DNA from: Parapedobacter lycopersici_A
Lineage (GTDB): Bacteria; Bacteroidota; Bacteroidia; Sphingobacteriales; Sphingobacteriaceae
DNA: 51,014 bases
Direction of reading: 5' to 3'
Assembly (NCBI RefSeq): GCF_040395035.1
Contig: NZ_JBEBRB010000013.1
Coordinates: forward strand, 1 to 51,014
A model generated the notes under the pieces. The model was not told where the DNA came from and made no database searches. It saw only the letters and a program-made list of their open reading frames with translations. Of this stretch, positions 1 through 7,397 are shown piece by piece (position 1 is the stretch's first letter; each line of letters begins with the position of its first letter). The position numbers were made by a program, and so were the translations under genes.

Positions 1-327
1 CGTATAGACATCGGCCGGATCCGCGAAGTGCTGGATATACTTGATTTGTCCGATAAAGAAAACAATTATCCGGATACCCTGAGCCGCGGACAGATGCAGC
101 GCGTAGCCATTGCCCGGGCAGTAATTAACCGGCCGGCCATTTTAGTCGCCGATGAGCCGACAGCTTCTTTGGACGACCGGAATACGGCCAGTGTGGTTGA
201 GCTGCTGCTTCGACAGGCAGATGATCAGGGTGCCACCCTGGTTATTGCAACGCACGATAAGCGGGTAAAAACCCGGATTCCCCATGCCTACCAGGTAGGC
301 GCAGGACTTCGTCCAACACTTAAATAG
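1..327 (+). CDS. ABC transporter ATP-binding protein, 3' part (MacB/LolD type)
   Basis: Partial gene: the frame is open to the first base of the window, so the Walker A region and true start lie to the left. What remains is the C-terminal half of an ABC ATPase: the signature motif LSRGQMQRVAIARA, a Walker B segment ILVADEPTASLDD, and the H-loop in VIATHDKRV. The LSxGQ/ADEPTASLD pattern is that of the MacB/LolD/FtsE branch, which energises lipoprotein release or mechanotransmission rather than classic import. The next gene, 23 bp downstream, encodes an FtsX/MacB-type permease, so the two almost certainly form one cytoplasmic-membrane complex. Substrate is not determinable from this fragment. 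A GTG at 28 is only an internal codon. Confidence 0.93.
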   Translation, partial: RIDIGRIREVLDILDLSDKENNYPDTLSRGQMQRVAIARAVINRPAILVADEPTASLDDRNTASVVELLLRQADDQGATLVIATHDKRVKTRIPHAYQVGAGLRPTLK

Positions 328-350
328 CCAACGGACTACAATCTCGCCAA

Positions 351-1634
351 ATGAATATACTGCATATAGCATGGAAAAATATACGGCAAAATCCCGCTGC
401 TTCCATTTTAGGGATCTTGCTAACCGCGTTTGGAACAGGGATATTATGTGTATTGCTCGTGGCATCCAAGCAGATTGAACAGCAACTAACCAACAATAGC
501 CAGGGAATAGATCTGGTAGTTGGCGCCAAAGGAAGTCCAATCCAGCTTATGCTGAGCAGTATTTATCACATCGACAATCCGACGGGAAATATCAGCTACC
601 GTGAAGCCCGGGCCCTAGCCGCAAACAGACTGGTGAAACTGGCTGTTCCCTTATCTTTGGGTGATAATTATCAGGGTCACCGGATTGTCGGGACCGACAG
701 CTCCTTTTTGCAATTGTACAGCCTGGAACTGGAAAAGGGTCGCCTTTGGCAATCCGATTTCGAAGTCGTCGTTGGCACAACGGTCGCGCGCGATTATCGA
801 CTCCAATTGGGAGACCAACTGTATGGTGCACACGGTTTGAGCAAAGAAGGAAACACGCATAGCCATCCCTATACCATTGTCGGCATCCTGCAGTCTGCAA
901 AGAATGTCGCCGACCGATTGGTATTGACAAACCTTGCCAGTGTGTGGCATACGCATGAAGACGCACATGGTTCCGGCGGCGAAAATCCGGAAAACGAACC
1001 GGAAAACGCACCTATCGCGGGTCAGGGGCTTCCGGACAACCAGCCTCCCCAACTGGTAAAAAACATGTTGGAAGGCTTTGGCAGCGGAGGCCGCGAAATC
1101 ACCAGTCTGCTCATTCAATACAGCAACCCGTCGGCTATTGCGATACTTCCCCGTCTTGTTAACCAAAGTACTTCTATGCAAGCCGCATCGCCTGCCCTCG
1201 AGAGCGCGAGGCTATTCTCCCTGCTGGGTATCGGTATCGACTCGATTGAGGTACTCGCATATGTGATTATGGTAATGGCCGCCCTCAGTGTATTTATCAG
1301 CCTGTACAGTGCCCTCAAGCGACGTAAATACGATTTGGCTATTATGCGGACATTAGGCGCATCGCAGGGAAAATTATTTGGCATTGTCATCGCAGAGGGG
1401 ATTTTACTTACCTTTACAGGAGCACTGGTCGGCCTGATTATCGGCCATCTCGCTTTTTTCCTGATCAGCATCCGAACGGGCGACGCAGCGACGTTATTAC
1501 AGGCATCCACGTTATACCTCCAGGAAATCTGGTTATTGGCAACAGGCGTATTAATCGGCTTGCTGGCCGCCGCATTACCGGCCATCAAAGCATATAACAC
1601 ATCAATATCAAAGACATTATCAGGAACACAATAA
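351..1634 (+). CDS. ABC transporter permease, MacB/FtsX type
   Basis: 427 aa. One membrane segment near residues 17-38, then an extracytoplasmic MacB_PCD-like domain (about 40-290), then three membrane segments (about 299-322, 343-373, 393-413) forming the FtsX domain, with the usual cytoplasmic RRKYDLAIMRTLGAS stretch between them. This is the LolC/E-MacB topology and partners the ATPase encoded just upstream. The periplasmic part has an unusual His-rich patch (H161, H170, H172, H200, H202, H206, including WHTHEDAHG) followed by a low-complexity ENPENEPEN segment. That patch could bind a divalent metal, which is inference. The next gene starts 1 bp after the stop, so ATPase, permease and the secreted DUF3299-like protein form a tight operon. 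Specific substrate unknown. Confidence 0.9.
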   Translation: MNILHIAWKNIRQNPAASILGILLTAFGTGILCVLLVASKQIEQQLTNNSQGIDLVVGAKGSPIQLMLSSIYHIDNPTGNISYREARALAANRLVKLAVPLSLGDNYQGHRIVGTDSSFLQLYSLELEKGRLWQSDFEVVVGTTVARDYRLQLGDQLYGAHGLSKEGNTHSHPYTIVGILQSAKNVADRLVLTNLASVWHTHEDAHGSGGENPENEPENAPIAGQGLPDNQPPQLVKNMLEGFGSGGREITSLLIQYSNPSAIAILPRLVNQSTSMQAASPALESARLFSLLGIGIDSIEVLAYVIMVMAALSVFISLYSALKRRKYDLAIMRTLGASQGKLFGIVIAEGILLTFTGALVGLIIGHLAFFLISIRTGDAATLLQASTLYLQEIWLLATGVLIGLLAAALPAIKAYNTSISKTLSGTQ

Positions 1635-1635
1635 C

Positions 1636-2109
1636 ATGAAAAAGTTAATTATTATACTGACTGTTGTATTGGGTATACAAACAGCAAAGGGGCAACAGCC
1701 ATTCCAAGGCGTGCCTGACCATACGCCTATGATGAATGAATCGTGGGAGGCAATCAATAAGCTGCGGTATAAGGTTACCCAAAACAATAATGAAACCATA
1801 TACACGCCATTTTTCCCAGATGAATTAAAGGCGATAGATAACAAACTCATCACACTGCCAGGTTACCTCATCCCATTGAACGGAGGCCGGGATCATGAAA
1901 CGTTTATGTTATCAGTGCTGCCAATCATGCAATGCATGTTCTGTGGCCAGAATGACGTTCCGCCAATGGTGGAAATATTTATGAAAAAGGGAGATCGGGT
2001 ACGGTTTACAGAGGCCCCAATTAAAGTGAAGGGAAGAGTAAAACTCAATGTTGACACATCGAGGGGAAATTCAGAAATACAGATCCTGGACGCTGAACTG
2101 ATCGACTAA
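1636..2109 (+). CDS. secreted DUF3299-like protein with CxxC motif
   Basis: 157 aa. An N-terminal signal peptide (MKKLIIILTVVLGIQTAKGQ) predicts export to the periplasm. The mature part resembles DUF3299 (COG3495): a proline/glycine-containing LITLPGYLIPL strand, then a cysteine pair at C100 and C103 in MQCMFCGQNDVPPM, and a C-terminal beta-rich segment. Proteins of this kind are known near MacB-like ABC transporters in other phyla, and here the gene follows the permease by 1 bp, so it is probably the extracytoplasmic partner of that transporter. The CxxC could be redox-active or metal-binding; the sequence alone does not decide. Family assignment is from recalled motif pattern, so moderately sure; the molecular function is unknown. 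Confidence 0.75.
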   Translation: MKKLIIILTVVLGIQTAKGQQPFQGVPDHTPMMNESWEAINKLRYKVTQNNNETIYTPFFPDELKAIDNKLITLPGYLIPLNGGRDHETFMLSVLPIMQCMFCGQNDVPPMVEIFMKKGDRVRFTEAPIKVKGRVKLNVDTSRGNSEIQILDAELID

Positions 2110-2111
2110 GA

Positions 2112-2819
2112 TCAGCGGTTCACCAGCGCCGATTCCAGGCATGCTGCGAGGGCGGCGGTTTCCGTACGTAACCGCGCATTGCCAAGGGTGATGGGCAGAA
2201 ATCCAGCAGCTGTTGCCGAAGTGATTTCAGCGGCGTCAAAATCCCCCTCGGGACCAATCAGCACCAGCGCAGCTTCTTGTGGCCGGAGCAATTCGCCCAT
2301 GTACTTTTTATCGCCATCTGCACAGTGTGCAATAAAGCGTTTACCCGGAAAGGGCATAGCCATGAAGGCATCAAATGTCTTTGGCTCATTCAATGTCGGC
2401 AACGCAGCTTTCAACGACTGTTTCATGGCCGCTACCATCACCTTTTTTAAACGATCCGTCTTTACCTCTTTCCGTTCGGAATGCGCACAGATTAGCGGTG
2501 TGATTTCATCAACCCCTACTTCGGTGGCTTTTTCAAGGAACCATTCCATACGGTCTATATGCTTGGTAGGTGCTACGGCCATATGCAGGTAATAGGATCG
2601 TTTTCCATAGTCCGGGTGCATATCCAGGATTGTCAGCACCGCCCGTTTTGGATGGGCATCCACGATCTCAGCGGTATATAATCCTCCCCGGCCGTCCACC
2701 AGGTGAAGCCGCTGTCCCTCCACCATGCGCAGTACCCGCACGGCGTGTTTACTTTCTTCTTCGTTCAGTTTGAACGTTCGGTCGCCGGGTTGTATTTCGG
2801 GAGTATAAAACAGTTGCAC
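2112..2819 (-). CDS. rsmE: 16S rRNA (uracil1498-N3)-methyltransferase RsmE
   Basis: 235 aa, the normal length. RsmE methylates N3 of U1498 in the decoding region of 16S rRNA, using S-adenosylmethionine. The N-terminal PUA-like part contains SKHAVRVLRMVEG, typical of the family; the C-terminal SPOUT domain carries the knot signatures VLIGPEGDFDAAEI (about 187-200) and LGNARLRTETAA, which form the cofactor site. The start is a GTG at 2819; the only longer in-frame extension runs into a TGA a few codons upstream. It lies 11 bp behind the CNNM/CorC gene and is probably the last gene of the dedA-ppa-corC-like-rsmE operon. It converges with the DUF3299-like gene with only 2 bp between stops. Confidence 0.95.
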   Translation of the reverse strand: MQLFYTPEIQPGDRTFKLNEEESKHAVRVLRMVEGQRLHLVDGRGGLYTAEIVDAHPKRAVLTILDMHPDYGKRSYYLHMAVAPTKHIDRMEWFLEKATEVGVDEITPLICAHSERKEVKTDRLKKVMVAAMKQSLKAALPTLNEPKTFDAFMAMPFPGKRFIAHCADGDKKYMGELLRPQEAALVLIGPEGDFDAAEITSATAAGFLPITLGNARLRTETAALAACLESALVNR

Positions 2820-2830
2820 GTCGAAACCTA

Positions 2831-4117
2831 TTATTCAATGTCCTGGTCGTCGGATGTGTCGATGAGTTCCAGCTTAACGAATTCGATATTCTGTTGGGTC
2901 TTTTTCATAATAATAAAATTATACCCATGGAATTCCATATGTTCCCCCACGTCCGGAATCCTGTCGAACAGGTCGCTTACCAGACCGGATACCGTATCAT
3001 AGTCACTGCTTTCCGGCAGTTCAAGTGGAAGCAGTTCATTGACATCATGTACATTGGCACTGGCATCTACCATGTATTCCGTTTCCGATATTTTCTCCAC
3101 AACGGGAATCTCTTCGTCATATTCATCCTGGATTTCCCCAACAAGCTCTTCCACGATATCTTCGAGGGTCACCATCCCGGCCGTACCGCCAAATTCATCA
3201 AGCACAATGGCCAGCTGTATACGTTTCTGCTGGAACTCCGCCATTAGGTCATTGATCTTCTTCGTTTCCGGAATAAAATAAGGTTTCCGGATAATGTTTT
3301 TCAATACCAGTTCCTTTCCATTGGAAATAATGGGCAGCAGGTCTTTGGTATGTACAACACCAATAATCTGGTCGATACTGTCATCATATATCGGTATACG
3401 GGAATAACCTTCCGCAGTGATCTTCTCCAGAAATTGGTCTACCGGACAGTCCATTTCGACAGCAGAAATTTTGTTCCGGGGCACCATAATGTTCTTAACG
3501 ATCCGTTCATTAAAATCGAATACGTTCTTTATCAGTTCATGTTCGGAGGTATCCAATGCGCCGCTTTCCTTCCCCTGGTCAAGCAGGTGTTGGAGTTCTT
3601 CTGCCGAGTGGTAAACCTCACTGATATCGGCCCGGAAACCGACCAGACGCAGCAGAAAATGGACGACGCCATTAAGCAGCCAAGTAATCGGCCCGAGAAT
3701 CAGATACAGCGCGCGCAACGGTAATGCGGCACTCATTGCTGTGCCTATTGGTCGCCGCATGGCAATTGCCTTAGGTATCCATTCACAGAAAATAACATGG
3801 ATGAGAACAACCGCCAGAAAAGCCAGTCCATAACCCAGGTTTTCGGACCAGCCAAATGCATCAATAAAAAGGCTTCCGATGAGCATTACCCCCATCCAGC
3901 CGAGTGCCAATGATGAAACCGTAATACCAATCTGGACAGCCAATAAATAGCCCCGCACATTACCAATAATGTGCTTGACTATTTGAGCAATTTTACTGCC
4001 CGTTTTGACTTTGATTTCGATCTGCGATGCTCGTACTTTTACAATCGCATATTCCGCCGCCACAAAAAAACCATTGACAACGATCAAAACCAATGTCCAG
4101 AAAATTTCCCAGCCCAT
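2831..4117 (-). CDS. CNNM/CorC-type membrane protein (hemolysin C family) with CBS pair
   Basis: 428 aa. Order of domains: an N-terminal DUF21/CNNM membrane domain with about four hydrophobic segments (residues 1-150), a CBS-domain pair (about 205-325, with MVPRNKISAVEM, GVVHTKDLLPI and VDEFGGTAGMVTLEDIVEELVGE), and a C-terminal CorC_HlyC ligand-like domain ending near residue 415. Proteins of this build are linked to Mg2+/Co2+ homeostasis; the CBS pair normally binds adenine nucleotides. GldE of gliding Bacteroidota has a similar layout, but nothing here points to gliding genes, so I leave the symbol empty. The ATG overlaps the stop of the pyrophosphatase gene (TAATG), so translation is probably coupled. 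Confidence 0.92.
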   Translation of the reverse strand: MGWEIFWTLVLIVVNGFFVAAEYAIVKVRASQIEIKVKTGSKIAQIVKHIIGNVRGYLLAVQIGITVSSLALGWMGVMLIGSLFIDAFGWSENLGYGLAFLAVVLIHVIFCEWIPKAIAMRRPIGTAMSAALPLRALYLILGPITWLLNGVVHFLLRLVGFRADISEVYHSAEELQHLLDQGKESGALDTSEHELIKNVFDFNERIVKNIMVPRNKISAVEMDCPVDQFLEKITAEGYSRIPIYDDSIDQIIGVVHTKDLLPIISNGKELVLKNIIRKPYFIPETKKINDLMAEFQQKRIQLAIVLDEFGGTAGMVTLEDIVEELVGEIQDEYDEEIPVVEKISETEYMVDASANVHDVNELLPLELPESSDYDTVSGLVSDLFDRIPDVGEHMEFHGYNFIIMKKTQQNIEFVKLELIDTSDDQDIE

Positions 4118-4668
4118 TAGGTGAATGTGAGGTTAGCAAATTCTTTTTGGTACAAATCAATACTTTCCTGTATCACTTTGTACGCATATGAACGGCCGAA
4201 CAGCTGCTCTATTGTAACGTTTTTATGTTCCAATGCTTTGTAATCCTGGAAAAAGCGCACAATCTCTTTCATCGTATGCGGTGGCAGCTCCGAAAGGTCA
4301 TTAATGTAGTTTACCGACATATCGTGTTTGGCAACAGCGATAATTTTATCATCCTGCTCTCCGTTATCGATCATGTGCATCACGCCAATCACTTTCGCTT
4401 CAATGACACTCATCGGATAAACATCAACCGAACAAAGTACCAGAATGTCCAGCGGATCTTTATCGTCGCAATACGTCCTTGGAATAAAGCCGTAATTCGC
4501 CGGATACATGACAGAAGAAAACAACACGCGGTCCAATTTGATCAGGCCGCTTTCTTTATCGATTTCGTACTTTGCCTTGGATCCCTTCGGAATTTCAATA
4601 ATTGCGTTTACCGATGCCGGGATTTCATCACCGGGGGATACTTCATGCCAGGGGTGTGCTATGCTCAT
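4117..4668 (-). CDS. ppa: inorganic pyrophosphatase (family I)
   Basis: 183 aa, cytoplasmic. Hydrolyses pyrophosphate from biosynthetic reactions to phosphate. The family I pattern is clear: EIPKGSKAKYEIDKESG near residues 26-42, the active-site region YPANYGFIPRTYCDDKDPLDILVL with the conserved DxDPxD-like acidic cluster (about 55-78), and IDNGEQDDKIIAV. Length matches family I enzymes. It sits 31 bp after the dedA-like gene and overlaps the next gene by one base, so it is read as part of a four-gene minus-strand operon. No unusual residues were seen. Confidence 0.96.
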   Translation of the reverse strand: MSIAHPWHEVSPGDEIPASVNAIIEIPKGSKAKYEIDKESGLIKLDRVLFSSVMYPANYGFIPRTYCDDKDPLDILVLCSVDVYPMSVIEAKVIGVMHMIDNGEQDDKIIAVAKHDMSVNYINDLSELPPHTMKEIVRFFQDYKALEHKNVTIEQLFGRSYAYKVIQESIDLYQKEFANLTFT

Positions 4669-4699
4669 TATGGAAAGAAATTAGGTATTTTATATTAAA

Positions 4700-5353
4700 T
4701 TATTCATTTTCAATTGTCTTTTTCGTCCGATGAGCGGCTTTCCTTCTGATCAGTGCGATCAGGATGGGTGTAAAGGTCAACATAATGAATCCGACAATAA
4801 TATATTCGATGTAATTAATGATTTGTGGAAACTCGCGGCCAAGGAAATAACCTGAAAGTGTCAGGATCGTTACCCATATCACGCAGCCTCCCAGGTTATA
4901 CAGTACAAATTTCCGGAAGTTCAGCTGTACAATTCCTGCAAATATTGGCGCAAAAGTCCGTATAATGGGAACGAAACGGCCAATAATCAATGCAGCTCCC
5001 CCGTATTTATGATAAAACTCTTCCGCCATTACAACATATTTCCGCTTAAACAGCCAGGAATCCTTTCGTTTAAACAACATAGGGCCCGTTCGCCAACCGA
5101 ACCAGTATCCGGTGAAATTCCCCAACACCCCGGCCAGAAACAGTCCAACACAAAGCGTCGTGATATCCACGTCAAGCATTCCGGAGGCACAGAACAGACC
5201 CGCTAAAAACAGCAAATAATCTCCAGGGAGAAAAAAACCAAAAAAGAGTCCGGTTTCCGCATATACAACAAACAACACCAGATAGAAACCGCCTGACTTT
5301 ATTAACGCTTCGGCATCCAGCAATTGTAAGAATGATCCCCAGAACTCTTGCAT
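4700..5353 (-). CDS. DedA/SNARE-associated family membrane protein
   Basis: 217 aa, integral cytoplasmic-membrane protein with about five hydrophobic segments. DedA family hallmarks are present: ETGLFFGFFLPGDYLLFLAGLF near residues 32-53 and the basic RFVPIIRTFAPIFAGI motif near 125-140 that contains the conserved arginines. Members act in membrane lipid and proton-motive-force homeostasis; some flip polyprenyl phosphate or phosphatidylethanolamine. Which one applies here cannot be told. First gene of the minus-strand operon leading to ppa, the CNNM/CorC gene and rsmE; a -7-type promoter element lies 12 bp upstream of the ATG. Confidence 0.92.
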   Translation of the reverse strand: MQEFWGSFLQLLDAEALIKSGGFYLVLFVVYAETGLFFGFFLPGDYLLFLAGLFCASGMLDVDITTLCVGLFLAGVLGNFTGYWFGWRTGPMLFKRKDSWLFKRKYVVMAEEFYHKYGGAALIIGRFVPIIRTFAPIFAGIVQLNFRKFVLYNLGGCVIWVTILTLSGYFLGREFPQIINYIEYIIVGFIMLTFTPILIALIRRKAAHRTKKTIENE

Positions 5354-5364
5354 AAATATGGTTA

Positions 5365-5372
5365 CAAAATTA
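5365..5372 (-). promoter_or_regulatory. -7 promoter element for the dedA-ppa operon
   Basis: Reads TAATTTTG on the minus strand, an exact fit to the Bacteroidota TAnnTTTG -7 element, 12 bp before the dedA-like ATG. No good -33 TTTG was seen, and the implied leader is very short. Inference from consensus. Confidence 0.5.
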
Positions 5373-5482
5373 CGAATATAAAATTGAAATGATGCGGATA
5401 TTTTAATCAGGAGCTACCTCGGTATACTGACAGGGAGATCAGGTAACTGAGATCCGGAGAATAACAATAAACGTATCTGCGG

Positions 5483-5896
5483 TTATCCGTTCTGTGTAAT
5501 TGACAAGACCGCGTTTTTTACGGCTTCGGCACTTTCCGCAAGTTCATCAGGACCGAGTTGCAATTTCGGCTTATTAAAATTCATGTCGCCCACTTCATCA
5601 ATGGGAATCAGGTGAATGTGCGCGTGCGCCACTTCCAGACCAACCACCGCAACTCCCACCTTTTCACAAGGATAGACTTTCTTTATACCCTGTGCCACAA
5701 TTTTGGCGAATATCCACAAGCCGGTATATTCACTGTCGTCCATGTCAAACACGTAGTCTGTTTCTTTTTTGGGAATGACCAGCACATGCCCTTTAGTCAG
5801 TGGATTAATGTCCAAAAAGGCCAGATAATCGTTACTTTCAGCAACTTTATATGCTGGGATTTCCCCATTGACAATTTTAGAAAAGACGGTGGGCAT
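5483..5896 (-). CDS. HIT family (Hint/PKCI-type) nucleotide-binding protein
   Basis: 137 aa, cytoplasmic. Histidine-triad protein: the HxHxH motif HAHIHLIP sits at residues 91-98 with the expected nucleophile His93. N-terminal FSKIVNGEIPAYKVAE and the NPLTKGHVLVIPK strand are characteristic of the Hint branch, which hydrolyses adenosine 5'-phosphoramidates and related aminoacyl-AMP compounds. Length is normal. It follows greA on the same strand, but a greA terminator and its own -7 element lie between, so it is probably transcribed on its own. Biological substrate cannot be inferred. Confidence 0.94.
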   Translation of the reverse strand: MPTVFSKIVNGEIPAYKVAESNDYLAFLDINPLTKGHVLVIPKKETDYVFDMDDSEYTGLWIFAKIVAQGIKKVYPCEKVGVAVVGLEVAHAHIHLIPIDEVGDMNFNKPKLQLGPDELAESAEAVKNAVLSITQNG

Positions 5897-5918
5897 GTTT
5901 TTACTGTTTGATCAGTTA

Positions 5919-5926
5919 CAAATATA
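5919..5926 (-). promoter_or_regulatory. -7 promoter element for the HIT gene
   Basis: TATATTTG on the minus strand, an exact TAnnTTTG match, 22 bp upstream of the HIT-gene ATG and just after the greA terminator. Consensus-based inference. Confidence 0.55.
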
Positions 5927-5929
5927 ATA

Positions 5930-5958
5930 AAAACGGCCACTTTGATAAGCGGCCGTTT
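5930..5958 (-). terminator. rho-independent terminator of greA
   Basis: On the minus strand an AAACGGCC arm (5951-5958) pairs with GGCCGTTT (5931-5938), followed by a run of T residues. It lies about 75 bp after the greA stop and immediately before the HIT-gene promoter. Confidence 0.75.
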
Positions 5959-5991
5959 GAATAAATAACGAATAAGGCTTGACCAGGTTAC

Positions 5992-6019
5992 TATGTGCGG
6001 TTATGGCAACCCGCACATA
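5992..6019 (-). other. 9-bp perfect inverted repeat after greA stop
   Basis: TATGTGCGG at 5992-6000 pairs perfectly with CCGCACATA at 6011-6019, leaving a 10-base loop. It lies between the greA stop and the terminator at 5930-5958. It has no T-tract, so it is more likely a 3'-end stabilising stem or attenuating structure than a terminator. Role unknown. Confidence 0.5.
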
Positions 6020-6032
6020 ACCGTTACTGACC

Positions 6033-6506
6033 CTACCTTGAGATATCCAGGATTTCCAGCTCTACTTCGCCGGCCGGTACCTGGATCTGAGCTTTATCAC
6101 CTACTGATTTACCAAGCAGCCCCTGAGCAATAGGTGACTTAACCGATATTTTACCGGCCTTAAGGTCAGCCTCTGTTTCAGAAACCAACTGATAGGTCAT
6201 TACTGCCCCGTTTTTTATGTTTTTTAGTTTCACAATGGACAGCGCCAGCACTTTAGTTGTATCCAATGTGGACTCATCAATCAGGCGGGCGCTGGCCAGG
6301 GTACTTTCCAGTTTGGCAATTTTAGCCTCATGCAGCCCCTGAGCCTCCTTTGCGGCATCATATTCTGCATTTTCGGACAAATCCCCCTTATCCCGCGCCT
6401 CGGCAATGGCCTTGGCAATCTTGGCTCTCCCCTCTGTTTTAAGATACTGCAACTCTTCCTTGAGTTTTTCCAATCCCTCTTTGCTGTAATACGTTACTTC
6501 TGCCAT
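6033..6506 (-). CDS. greA: transcription elongation factor GreA
   Basis: 157 aa, standard length. GreA enters the RNA polymerase secondary channel and stimulates cleavage of backtracked RNA. The N-terminal coiled-coil (about 8-75) carries the acidic tip motif in KGDLSENAEYDAAKEAQG (D41, E44 region); the C-terminal FKBP-like domain (about 80-157) ends with SPIAQGLLGKSVGD and PAGEVELEILDI. Both are diagnostic. It is preceded on the same strand by the terminator of the two-component operon and followed by its own terminator, so it is probably monocistronic. I found no clear -7 element in its upstream A/T-rich stretch. Confidence 0.97.
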   Translation of the reverse strand: MAEVTYYSKEGLEKLKEELQYLKTEGRAKIAKAIAEARDKGDLSENAEYDAAKEAQGLHEAKIAKLESTLASARLIDESTLDTTKVLALSIVKLKNIKNGAVMTYQLVSETEADLKAGKISVKSPIAQGLLGKSVGDKAQIQVPAGEVELEILDISR

Positions 6507-6532
6507 AATTTGTTATGAATTAAAAAAATAAA

Positions 6533-6580
6533 GTCAAAAAAAGAAGCAAGACCACGTCACCGTTTGGGACGTGGCCTTGC
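6533..6580 (-). terminator. terminator of the S9-like/kinase/regulator operon
   Basis: A 13-bp stem with one mismatch (6546-6558 with 6568-6580; core CCACGTC/GACGTGG) and, on the minus strand, a T-rich tail at 6535-6545. It lies 80 bp past the response-regulator stop and before greA. Strong intrinsic-terminator shape. Confidence 0.85.
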
Positions 6581-6659
6581 TCGTTTACACGAAGATAGAG
6601 AATCTTTTTGAATAAAACAAAAAAAGCCAACGAAATACGTCAACCCATCGTTATCGTAT

Positions 6660-7355
6660 TCAATCGGGATTATTCACAAACTTATATCCCATGCCCCGTA
6701 CCGTCTGCAGGTAAGCGGGTTTGTCCGGGTTAAGCTCAATCTTCTTGCGTAAACGAACAATATGCATATCTAATGTGCGGGTGTTTACATTGGAGCTGTA
6801 TCCCCAAACCACCTGCATCAGCTCATCCCTGCTGATCACCCGGCCCACATGCTGCAAAAAATACAGCAGGATCCGGTTTTCAAGGATTGTTAATTCAATT
6901 TTTTTGCCATCCCGAACCAGGGAATGAATATTGGGATGGTGCTCAGTATCGCCGAAGGCGTATAAATCCACCCCCTGGCTGTTAATAAAATACTTGATTT
7001 TATTTTCGATCATCGCCACCAGTACGTCCATACTGAATGGTTTGGTAATGTAATCAGACACGCCAAAACTATATGCATCAATCTTGTCAATGTCCTGCGA
7101 CTTTGCGGTCATCATAATGACCAGGTTAGCGAAGCCGCTTTTCCGGAGATTATCACAGATATCGGAGCCCTGCTTTCCCGGCAGCATCCAGTCCAGCAGC
7201 ACGATATCCGGCTTATGTTCCAGTATCAACGCCTCGGCCTCGTCGCCATTGCCGGTCTGCAAAATTGAATAACCTTCCGATTCCAACCGATGTGAAACGA
7301 GAAACCGTAAGTTTTCATCGTCTTCAACAATCGCTATTTTGATGTTATTATGCAT
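6660..7355 (-). CDS. OmpR/PhoB-type response regulator
   Basis: 231 aa. Receiver domain at residues 5-118 with acidic pocket ED at 11-12, phospho-acceptor D55 (LLDWMLPG), T83 and K105 (TKPF). A winged-helix Trans_reg_C DNA-binding domain follows (about 133-228), with RVISRDELMQVVWGY and the recognition helix region TRTLDMHIVRLRKKIE. All switch residues are intact. It is the last gene of a minus-strand operon, 42 bp after the cognate sensor kinase. It resembles RprY-type regulators of Bacteroides in architecture, but I cannot assign that name. Target genes unknown. Confidence 0.94.
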   Translation of the reverse strand: MHNNIKIAIVEDDENLRFLVSHRLESEGYSILQTGNGDEAEALILEHKPDIVLLDWMLPGKQGSDICDNLRKSGFANLVIMMTAKSQDIDKIDAYSFGVSDYITKPFSMDVLVAMIENKIKYFINSQGVDLYAFGDTEHHPNIHSLVRDGKKIELTILENRILLYFLQHVGRVISRDELMQVVWGYSSNVNTRTLDMHIVRLRKKIELNPDKPAYLQTVRGMGYKFVNNPD

Positions 7356-7397
7356 AGTTATTTGCTATTTTAGTGTTGGGTATCTGTTGTTTTAATT

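Noticed and set aside
651..1181. Minus-strand open frames under the permease, and long antisense frames in recQ, comEC, susC and the alpha-2-macroglobulin
   Set aside because: They lie opposite confidently assigned genes and show no family motif, signal or start context.
2098..2115. CTGATC/GATCAG hairpin spanning the convergent stop codons of the DUF3299-like gene and rsmE
   Set aside because: Only 6 bp with no T-tract; weak as a terminator and expected by chance at this size.
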